This document shows positions 6,499 through 11,892 of a DNA stretch of 11,892 nucleotides, one piece after another. This DNA comes from JBAZBO01 sp041671425. GTDB taxonomy: Bacteria > Patescibacteriota > WWE3 > UBA101185 > UBA10185. The position numbers and the translations under genes are program-made. How positions within the stretch are numbered: position 1 is the first letter of the stretch; every line of letters starts with the position of its first letter. The notes under the pieces were generated by a model. That model made no database searches. It was not told the origin of the DNA and was given only the letters and a program-made list of their open reading frames with translations. The stretch is taken from positions 1 through 11,892 of the forward strand of contig JBAZBO010000023.1 in NCBI GenBank assembly GCA_041671425.1, read 5' to 3'.

Positions 6499-6540
6499 CT
6501 TCATTCCGAATACTCAATCTTCGATCCGGCCAGCGCATAG
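6484..6540 (+). other. Possible 18-codon leader peptide
   Basis: ATG at 6484 opens MRISHLHSEYSIFDPASA and stops with TAG at 6538-6540. The stop lies in the loop and at the first base of the 3' arm of the terminator at 6528-6551. There is no Shine-Dalgarno, but the ATG is close to the predicted transcription start, as in other leaderless starts of this window. The peptide loosely recalls the PHP-domain start of DnaE (HLHxHSEYSLLDG), which may be coincidence or a remnant. Confidence 0.2.
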
Positions 6541-6551
6541 CTGGTCTTTTT
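6528..6551 (+). terminator. Intrinsic terminator upstream of the secreted-protein gene
   Basis: GGCCAGC (6528-6534) pairs with GCTGGTC (6540-6546) in a 7-bp stem with one G-T pair and a 5-base loop, followed at once by TTTTTATTTG and more T-rich sequence. No plus-strand gene ends just upstream, and the terminator is 33 bases before the next ATG. It may end a short RNA or attenuate the downstream gene. Confidence 0.65.
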
Positions 6552-6568
6552 ATTTGTTTTATTTTTAT

Positions 6569-6577
6569 AGGAGGTGA
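6569..6577 (+). promoter_or_regulatory. Strong Shine-Dalgarno of the gene at 6585
   Basis: AGGAGGTGA, a near-perfect anti-16S match, 7 bases before the ATG at 6585. Confidence 0.85.
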
Positions 6578-6584
6578 AAGAATA

Positions 6585-7559
6585 ATGAAAAAATTATTAA
6601 TTCTCGTGGTTGCGTTTGTAGGTGTATTTGCAGTAAGCGCTAGAACGGCAATGGCTGCAAAGCCTACCGCTTCTTGTACTACCATACAAAGTGGAAACAT
6701 TATGAACAGTGAGGGAGAAGTTATCACCACTGGGTACGATAGTTGGGGTTATAACTACCAAGCAAATATGTTCAATGGGGGTTACTGTGATTCTTATAGA
6801 GACGCACTTTGGTGTCAGGACTACAAAGATGTAAATTTAATTATGAAATGGAACAATGCTTGGCTAAGCAATCAAGACTGTGATGGAGATGATCTACTCG
6901 ATAGACACTACGGGTACACTTCCTATATCGGTTCGGGAGCGTGGTTAACAAATCATCAGAGTGGTACTTATGAAGGCACGGAATACGATTGGGATATATC
7001 TGGAGACTGGATTATATCGGTCAACGGTGGAGCGTATCTTCATGATTATACTTTCGTAATGACATCACTATCAGATGGTACTTTTACTGGTGTAGGAGGA
7101 TATCCTGCGGGCTCTCTTGATTATACTTTCGATGAAATCATTATCGATGGTCAAATCACAGGAGACAACGTTTACTTCACCGCGAGTTACTATGTAAATG
7201 GCATTCCTACAGGGTATTCCTGGTCAGCAACAGGTGTTATAGATAGCTCAGGTGCTATGTCAGGCACTGGAACCTCTGGCGTATCTACGTGGCAAAGCAC
7301 GTTAGGTATAGCTTCCAAAGTGTATGAGATGTGCGTCTGGTCAGACTTCGTTAAAATAGTCGCAGCTCCTGCAGATGCCACTTCAACAGGAGGTTATTGG
7401 TACACAGCTGATGGTGCAATAATAGGACATAGCATTTGGGGTGAATTCGCCCTTATTCAAGAGGTGTACAACGACCCGTGTGGTGGAAGCGAAGGTTTAT
7501 ATTACAGGGGAGAAACACCTGTAGGGTTCGGTTTCTATAAACCATCGGTAATTGAGTAG
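6585..7559 (+). CDS. Exported modular protein with a nested beta-rich domain, unknown function
   Basis: A 324-residue protein with a signal peptide (about 1-24, AMA then AKPT). Residues about 30-133 carry GYDSWGYNYQANMFNG, YCDSYRDALWCQDYKDVNLI, MKWNNAWLSNQDCDGDDLLD and SYIGSGAWLTNHQSGTYEG. DCDGDDLLD (98-106) looks like a calcium-binding DxDxDxxxD loop. Residues about 134-243 are a beta-rich domain (ISGDWIISVNGG, LHDYTFVM, GTFTGVGGYPAG, SATGVIDSSGAMSG). Residues about 249-320 (CVWSDFVKIVAAPADA, YWYTADGAIIGHSIWGEFAL, IQEVYNDPCGG) appear to complete the first module. As I recall this family, its two halves are normally contiguous, so the ISGDW domain looks inserted. The same domain, at about 28-138, follows the signal peptide in the next gene. 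The function is unknown; surface or secreted location is well supported. Cys residues could form disulfides outside the cell. Confidence 0.85.
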   Translation: MKKLLILVVAFVGVFAVSARTAMAAKPTASCTTIQSGNIMNSEGEVITTGYDSWGYNYQANMFNGGYCDSYRDALWCQDYKDVNLIMKWNNAWLSNQDCDGDDLLDRHYGYTSYIGSGAWLTNHQSGTYEGTEYDWDISGDWIISVNGGAYLHDYTFVMTSLSDGTFTGVGGYPAGSLDYTFDEIIIDGQITGDNVYFTASYYVNGIPTGYSWSATGVIDSSGAMSGTGTSGVSTWQSTLGIASKVYEMCVWSDFVKIVAAPADATSTGGYWYTADGAIIGHSIWGEFALIQEVYNDPCGGSEGLYYRGETPVGFGFYKPSVIE

Positions 7560-7579
7560 TAATTAGTTAAACGCTTCTT

Positions 7580-7599
7580 CCCACCGGGACGCCGGTGGG
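7580..7599 (+). terminator. GC-rich hairpin downstream of the first secreted-protein gene (copy 1)
   Basis: CCCACCGGGACGCCGGTGGG: an 8-bp perfect stem with a GACG loop, 20 bases after the stop codon. An identical 20-mer follows the next gene at 8565-8584. No T run follows directly, so it could be a terminator, an mRNA-stabilising 3' structure or a repeat element. Confidence 0.6.
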
Positions 7600-7632
7600 A
7601 TAGTGTTTCAAGTAGATTAAAGTTTGTTTGAA

Positions 7633-7640
7633 GGCGGTGA
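7633..7640 (+). promoter_or_regulatory. Shine-Dalgarno of the second secreted-protein gene
   Basis: GGCGGTGA, 8 bases before the ATG at 7649, similar in placement to the AGGAGGTGA of the preceding gene. It supports ATG 7649 over the in-frame TTG at 7628, which lies upstream of this site. Confidence 0.6.
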
Positions 7641-7648
7641 AACATAAT

Positions 7649-8542
7649 ATGAAAAAAATACTAATTCTCGTGTTTGCGTTTGTAGCTGTGTTTGCACTAA
7701 GTGTTAAGCCAGCTTTTGCTGCAGCACCATATTGGAACGTAAGTGGAGATTGGGTGTTTGATTACAATGACGGGAATGTCAACCTTCATGATATGACGTT
7801 AGTTCAAGATGGTACTGGTTCCCTTACAGGCAGCGGCGGTGCGTTCGCAGGAGATCCAACTTACCAATATCCGTGGGTCATAACTAGCGGATTGGTGGAC
7901 GGAGAAACAATTACTTTCACTGCTGATTACACTGCAACCGTTAACTGTTCTTTTACTGCAACAGGAACGATTGCTATTAACGGTACTATGAGTGGTGATT
8001 GGATGGATAACTGCGCTGGTAATCGTAATGGTACATGGACAACGCAATTAGGCGAAGCAATGATGTTCCCGAGAGTCATCACTAACGATGCTACCAATGT
8101 GCTTACAACAAGTGCTACGATAAATGGCACAAATGGACCAGTTGATGCAGATGGCACTTCTTTCTGGATGGGACCAGCACTACCTGATGTTCCATTTTAC
8201 CCCGCAGATACTGCTACTACCGTAACTCAACTTCAAGATTGGTATAGCGTTTATGGAAATTACGATCCTAAAGATGCAAATGCCCAATTCAGCTATTCCA
8301 AAACAGATCTTGTACCAGGCACAACGTATTACTTCGTAGCTTGGTCTTTTGTCGGTGGTATATGGTACCCAGGAGAAATCTTGAGTTTCAGGACGACGGA
8401 TTTAGTCCTACCGCTAACAAATAAGGATCAGTGTAAAAATGGTGGTTGGATGACATTTGCCAACCCTCCCTTCAAGAATCAGGGAGATTGCGTGAGCTTC
8501 GTTCAGAGTAGCCTGAATGCGGTAGGTAACAAAACGAAGTAG
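7649..8542 (+). CDS. Exported modular protein: ISGDW-type beta domain, Fn3-like domain, C-terminal Cys/Trp motif
   Basis: A 297-residue protein with a signal peptide (about 1-25) nearly identical to that of the preceding gene. Residues about 28-138 (WNVSGDWVFDYNDG, LHDMTLVQDGTGSLTGSGG, TFTADYTATVNCSFTATGTI, NGTMSGDW, GTWTTQLGE) are a beta-rich domain homologous to the one nested in the preceding protein. Residues about 141-250 look like a fibronectin type III-like domain (VITNDATNVLTTSATINGTN, LVPGTTYYFVAWSFVGGIWY, FRTTD). Residues about 258-286 (KDQCKNGGWMTFANPPFKNQ then GDCVSFV) are a short two-cysteine C-terminal motif that I recall at the ends of many secreted proteins of unknown role. 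No catalytic residues are evident; binding or surface display is likely (inference). ATG 7649 is placed by the GGCGGTGA ribosome site and the shared signal peptide. The same hairpin as after the preceding gene lies 22 bases beyond the stop. Confidence 0.87.
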   Translation: MKKILILVFAFVAVFALSVKPAFAAAPYWNVSGDWVFDYNDGNVNLHDMTLVQDGTGSLTGSGGAFAGDPTYQYPWVITSGLVDGETITFTADYTATVNCSFTATGTIAINGTMSGDWMDNCAGNRNGTWTTQLGEAMMFPRVITNDATNVLTTSATINGTNGPVDADGTSFWMGPALPDVPFYPADTATTVTQLQDWYSVYGNYDPKDANAQFSYSKTDLVPGTTYYFVAWSFVGGIWYPGEILSFRTTDLVLPLTNKDQCKNGGWMTFANPPFKNQGDCVSFVQSSLNAVGNKTK

Positions 8543-8564
8543 ATTGTCAGACATTTAACATCTA

Positions 8565-8584
8565 CCCACCGGGACGCCGGTGGG
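8565..8584 (+). terminator. GC-rich hairpin downstream of the second secreted-protein gene (copy 2)
   Basis: Identical 20 bases to the copy at 7580-7599, 22 bases after the stop and about 50 bases before the ATPase start. It separates the secreted-protein gene from the ATPase promoter, consistent with transcript termination, though no T tract follows directly. Confidence 0.6.
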
Positions 8585-8616
8585 ATGGGTGTATGGGTGT
8601 TAATAAAAATTCCTTT

Positions 8617-8625
8617 TGCTACAAT
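8617..8625 (+). promoter_or_regulatory. Extended -10 promoter of the P-type ATPase
   Basis: TGC-TACAAT is an extended -10 ending 6 bases before the ATG at 8632, with no Shine-Dalgarno between them. The transcript is therefore predicted to be leaderless. The -35 region is weak. Confidence 0.6.
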
Positions 8626-8631
8626 TAAGAC

Positions 8632-11151
8632 ATGAGCTTTGAGAAGTATACTGCCCTTACTTCAGAGCAGACCCTAAGCGAGTTTTCTGTCACCCCCGAA
8701 CAAGGCCAATCAGAAAGCTATATCAGAAAAGCCAGACAAAAATATGGTCCCAATGCCATGGACCAAAATAAAATATCCCCATGGATACTTTTCGGCAGGC
8801 AGTTCAAATCAGCCTTTATATACCTGCTTTTGGCAGCAGCCCTTATCACTTTTCTTCTCAAAGAATATCTGGACAGCGCTTTCATAATCGTTTTTGTTAC
8901 GGTGAATGTACTGCTGGGCTTCTTTCAGGAATATAAATCAGAGCAGACAGTCAAGCTTCTTAAAAGATACACCAACAAAAGAGCTACAGTCATCAGGGAT
9001 GGTAAGGAACAAGTAATAGACTCCTCAGATCTGGTACCCGGGGACATAGTAGTCATAGAAACAGGAGATATAGTTTCCGCAGACCTACGTATCATCAAAA
9101 CGAATAACCTGCTGATAGATGAATCCACTCTTACAGGTGAATCAATGCAGATCAGGAAACAAGTAGAACAGTTTCCGGAGCCAGTAACCAGTATGTACAA
9201 GTCCCTAAATATAGCCTTTTCAGGGACAACCGTAGTAGAAGGAAAAGGAATAGGCGTAGTTATAGCTACGGGCAAGGATGCTCAGTTTGGCAAGATAGCA
9301 AAACTGGTTACAGCAGCAGAAGAGACCAGTAGTTTTGAGAAACAGATCAATAAATTCAGTAAATTCATCCTGTTCCTCACTGCTACCACTTTGGTGATCG
9401 TCTTTATAGTACACATATTCTTCAGGCACACTCTCTCCATAACCGAGTTGACCATATATTCCATTGCTTTGGCGGTAGGAGTGATACCAGAAGCCATGCC
9501 CCTGGTCACCACCTTTTCACTTTCAATAGGCGCATCAAGACTGGCCAAGAAGAAAGTAGTGGTCAAAAGACTATCCTCGATAGAAGACCTTGGGAGCATA
9601 CAGGTTCTATGCACAGACAAGACCGGTACTATAACCGAGAACAAACTTACAGTGTCTGATATATTTTCTGACCACCAGGATGAAACTATCCTCTCGGGGC
9701 TTTTTACCTCAGAATCTCTTGGCTTAAGCAAAACTTCCAACAATGCTTTCGATCTGGCATTCCTTGCCAAAGCCTCACAGGAACAGGATGGGTTGGTAAA
9801 AGGTTCTGAAAGGCTTTTTGAGATACCTTTTAACCCAATTAGAAGAAGGAATAGTGTACTGGTGAGATGGGCAGGAAAAAAGATGCTGATAGTCAGGGGC
9901 GCAGTAGAATCGGTTATGCCTTATGTGGCAGAGTTTTCTAGTGAAGAAAATGAAAAACTTATGAGCTGGGTCACGGAAGAGGGTAAAAAGGGGAGAAGGA
10001 TCATAGCTATAGCTAGTAAAGAGTTTGATGGAGATTCATATTCTGTAAGGGATGAGGAAGAAGGCTTGAGATTTCTTGGAGCTATATCTTTTGAAGACCC
10101 TATCAAGGAGTCTACGCACGCAGCTGTAAAAAAGGCCAAAAGCTTTGGGATACAGGTAAAGATCCTTACAGGCGACAGCGCTGATGTGGCTGCAGCCGTG
10201 GCACTAGAGGTAGGTATTTCAGAAAACCTTTCAGATGTGATCACCGGCGATGAGTTCGACAAACTAACAAGGGCAAAACAAAAAGAAGTCATGAAAAGGA
10301 TAAACGTGTTTGCCAGGATGTCTCCCGAACAGAAGTATTATCTTGTGAAATTGTTGCAGGAAGATCTTGAGGTGGGTTTCTTGGGAGAAGGTATAAATGA
10401 CGCCCCAGCCCTCAAGGCTGCGGGAGTTTCTATAGTTGTGGACGGTTCATCTGATGTAGCCAGGGACGTAGCGGATATCATCTTACTGAAGCACAACCTG
10501 CAGGTGATAGTAGACGGTATTGAGATGGGCAGGAACACCTTTGTCAACGTGACCAACTATATAAAAGCCACCCTTGCCTCCAATTTCGGTAATTTCTACG
10601 CCATGGCATTTGTGACCCTCATCATAGACTATCTTCCCATGCTGCCTCTTCAGATATTACTTGTGAACTTACTGTCAGACTTTCCTATGATATCCATTGC
10701 CACAGACAATGTGGATAAGAAAGATATCACTAGCCCCAAGAGCTACGCTATAAAAGAGCTTCTACTGTTGGCAACACTTCTGGGGTTGGTCAGTACGGGT
10801 TTTGATTTCATGATGTTTGGGATCTTCAAACAATACGGTGCCAGTACCATGCAGACATATTGGTTTATAGGCAGTATCTTGACTGAGTTGGCCATAATCT
10901 ACTCGGTTAGGACCAGGGGTTGGTTCTTCCATGTCAAAAACGTGCCTTCCAAAGCGATGTTGTTTCTGACCCTTATAGCCGCTATCTTGACTGTAGGTAT
11001 ACCTTTCACTGTCTTTGGGGTAGAAATATTCAAGTTCGTGATACCATCCTGGGATAAACTGGCCTTGCTCTTTGCTATCGTGGCTGGGTATATGGCAAGC
11101 ACAGAGATTGTCAAAAGGCTGTATTACAAGTACCTTAATTTCTCCAGATAG
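8632..11151 (+). CDS. P-type cation-transporting ATPase
   Basis: An 839-residue ion pump that couples ATP hydrolysis to cation transport through a phospho-aspartate intermediate. Domains in order: N-terminal cation-ATPase domain (about 5-60), M1-M2 (about 60-98), actuator domain with TGES at 168-171, M3-M4 (about 244-297) with PEAMP at 286-290, and phosphorylation motif CTDKTGT with Asp329. Then the nucleotide-binding domain (FNPIRRRNSV at 400-409, RGAVE at 422-426), TGD at 513-515, ARMSPEQK at 561-568, hinge GEGINDAPAL at 585-594, and M5-M10 (about 652-825). LLVNLLSDFPMISIATDNVD in M6 resembles MgtA-type magnesium pumps and the general shape fits the P2/P3 classes, but the ion cannot be fixed by eye. 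Oddities: Glu586 replaces the usual Asp of GDGxND, and Arg422 replaces the usual Lys of KGAPE. There is no heavy-metal-binding domain. The promoter predicts a leaderless mRNA. Confidence 0.95.
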   Translation: MSFEKYTALTSEQTLSEFSVTPEQGQSESYIRKARQKYGPNAMDQNKISPWILFGRQFKSAFIYLLLAAALITFLLKEYLDSAFIIVFVTVNVLLGFFQEYKSEQTVKLLKRYTNKRATVIRDGKEQVIDSSDLVPGDIVVIETGDIVSADLRIIKTNNLLIDESTLTGESMQIRKQVEQFPEPVTSMYKSLNIAFSGTTVVEGKGIGVVIATGKDAQFGKIAKLVTAAEETSSFEKQINKFSKFILFLTATTLVIVFIVHIFFRHTLSITELTIYSIALAVGVIPEAMPLVTTFSLSIGASRLAKKKVVVKRLSSIEDLGSIQVLCTDKTGTITENKLTVSDIFSDHQDETILSGLFTSESLGLSKTSNNAFDLAFLAKASQEQDGLVKGSERLFEIPFNPIRRRNSVLVRWAGKKMLIVRGAVESVMPYVAEFSSEENEKLMSWVTEEGKKGRRIIAIASKEFDGDSYSVRDEEEGLRFLGAISFEDPIKESTHAAVKKAKSFGIQVKILTGDSADVAAAVALEVGISENLSDVITGDEFDKLTRAKQKEVMKRINVFARMSPEQKYYLVKLLQEDLEVGFLGEGINDAPALKAAGVSIVVDGSSDVARDVADIILLKHNLQVIVDGIEMGRNTFVNVTNYIKATLASNFGNFYAMAFVTLIIDYLPMLPLQILLVNLLSDFPMISIATDNVDKKDITSPKSYAIKELLLLATLLGLVSTGFDFMMFGIFKQYGASTMQTYWFIGSILTELAIIYSVRTRGWFFHVKNVPSKAMLFLTLIAAILTVGIPFTVFGVEIFKFVIPSWDKLALLFAIVAGYMASTEIVKRLYYKYLNFSR

Positions 11152-11153
11152 AT

Positions 11154-11892
11154 CTAATCCATTGATTTGACGATCTTGTCTATAGCTATGATGTAAGCCG
11201 CTTTCCTAAAGCTTACATTGTAAGAAAGCTTGGCTTCCAGCACTTCTTCAAAGGAGCTCATCATCATGCCTTGGAGCTTTTCAAACACATCGTTTCTAGT
11301 CCATTTCTCACCATGCATGTTCTGGAACCACTCAAAATATGAGACTGTGACACCACCTGCATTGGCAAGGATATCAGGAATGACCTGTATACCCTTTTCT
11401 TCGAGTATCTCATCTGCCTCGGGTGTAGTAGGACCATTGGCCATTTCGATAATATATTTCGCCCTCACTTTGTCTGCATTCTCCTGAGTAATGACACTTT
11501 CTACTGCTGCAGGTACCAAGACATCCACATCCAGTTCCAGCAATTTCTCATTTGAAATATTCTCAGTTCTTGGGAAATCTTTTAAGCCCCCGGTTTTTTC
11601 CTTGTACTCTGATGCTTCAACAACATCTATGCCATCTGTATTGAAGATAGCGCTTTTGGAATCACTTATCGCTACGATCTTGAAACCCGATCTTCTGGCG
11701 TATCTGGCAAAATGATAACCTACGTTACCAATGCCCTGTACAGCTACAGTAGTCTCCTCGGTATTCAAATTGTATGTTTTGGCAAGCTTTTCCAATATAT
11801 AAAATCCCCCCAAGCCTGTAGCTTCGGTCCTACCTTCGGTACCATCCTTATCCAAAGGTTTGGCTGTGACCACAGCGGGGGAGTACTTACCG
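11154..11892 (-). CDS. gdhA: Glutamate dehydrogenase, C-terminal part (N-terminus beyond the window)
   Basis: About 246 residues of a family that usually measures about 415-450, so the N-terminal substrate-binding part lies to the right. The enzyme interconverts glutamate with 2-oxoglutarate plus ammonia using NAD(P). The visible frame enters with GKYSPAVVTAKPLDKDGTEG and RTEATG. It then has the Rossmann nucleotide site VQGIGNVGYHFA, then VPAAVESVITQENADKVRAK, YIIEMANGPTTPEAD and IPDILANAGGVTVSYFEWFQ, ending FRKAAYIIAIDKIVKSMD. These are highly conserved GDH segments with no disruption. An apparent start at 11873 is only an internal GTG codon. The acidic ISDSKSAIF after the second beta strand hints at NAD preference, but this is weak. 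The stop is 2 bases from the convergent ATPase stop, leaving no space for a terminator. Confidence 0.95.
   Translation of the reverse strand, partial: GKYSPAVVTAKPLDKDGTEGRTEATGLGGFYILEKLAKTYNLNTEETTVAVQGIGNVGYHFARYARRSGFKIVAISDSKSAIFNTDGIDVVEASEYKEKTGGLKDFPRTENISNEKLLELDVDVLVPAAVESVITQENADKVRAKYIIEMANGPTTPEADEILEEKGIQVIPDILANAGGVTVSYFEWFQNMHGEKWTRNDVFEKLQGMMMSSFEEVLEAKLSYNVSFRKAAYIIAIDKIVKSMD

Larger units (their letters stand above)
6289..6584. other. Intergenic region with multiple signals and no convincing gene
   Basis: This gap of about 300 bases separates the minus-strand orphan from the plus-strand secreted-protein gene. From left to right it holds the orphan's ribosome site and promoter, a possible three-way junction, a perfect TTGACA, a 15-bp palindrome, an 18-codon open frame and an intrinsic terminator. 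No tRNA or known non-coding RNA was recognised. Another tiny frame (6352-6402) has no ribosome site and is not called. Confidence 0.6.

Noticed and set aside
9282..9770. 162-codon minus-strand frame
   Set aside because: Antisense to the core of the P-type ATPase (M4 and phosphorylation region), where every expected motif is present in the sense frame.
9921..10292. 123-codon minus-strand frame
   Set aside because: Antisense shadow within the ATPase nucleotide-binding domain.
11871..11873. Start codon of glutamate dehydrogenase at this GTG
   Set aside because: The conserved reading frame continues upstream (GKYSPAV) to the window edge, so this is an internal valine.
1..11892. Insertion sequence, phage, toxin-antitoxin, defence system or CRISPR array
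   Set aside because: No transposase, integrase, regularly spaced repeats, terminal inverted repeats or defence motifs were seen. The only long exact repeat noticed is the 20-base hairpin.

Overview
The window reads as a piece of a small, compact bacterial genome from the Candidate Phyla Radiation (Patescibacteria), most likely the Microgenomates side. That placement is an inference. It rests on the moderate-to-low G+C, the dense gene packing, several promoters with no room for a 5' leader, and several secreted protein types that I recall mainly from such genomes. The standard genetic code is used, with TAA, TAG and TGA all acting as stops.

Layout, left to right. (1) Positions 1-1680, minus strand: a two-gene unit, a DUF4956 membrane protein followed by a CotH-type kinase-like protein that runs off the left edge. 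(2) 1741-2568, plus: a membrane-anchored, acidic coiled-coil protein, divergent from DUF4956. (3) 2639-4471, minus: typA/bipA, a ribosome-associated GTPase. (4) 4545-5932, plus: a two-gene unit of an exported Amidase_3 cell-wall hydrolase and an exported coiled-coil protein. The C-terminal domain of the coiled-coil protein is paralogous to the one in region 2. (5) 6010-6288, minus: a 92-codon orphan gene with its own promoter and a strong ribosome binding site. (6) 6289-6584: an intergenic region of about 300 bases with no convincing gene but rich in signals: a possible three-way RNA junction, a perfect TTGACA box, a 15-bp palindrome, a short open frame, and an intrinsic terminator just upstream of the next gene. 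(7) 6585-8542, plus: two exported proteins that share a signal peptide, a beta-rich domain of about 100 residues, and an identical hairpin downstream of each gene. (8) 8632-11151, plus: a P-type cation ATPase. (9) 11154-11892, minus: the C-terminal part of glutamate dehydrogenase, cut by the right edge, ending 2 bases from the ATPase stop.

How the genes relate: envelope functions dominate (peptidoglycan hydrolase, coiled-coil exported proteins, CotH/DUF4956, secreted modular proteins, ion pump), with two housekeeping genes, typA and gdhA, interspersed. No mobile element, CRISPR array, tRNA or rRNA was seen.

The most interesting signals are: a repeated promoter geometry in which the -10 box ends exactly 6 bases before the start codon (four genes, with a fifth nearly so), implying leaderless mRNAs; a secreted protein in which one domain appears inserted inside another; the duplicated downstream hairpin; and a possible attenuation leader at 6447-6584.
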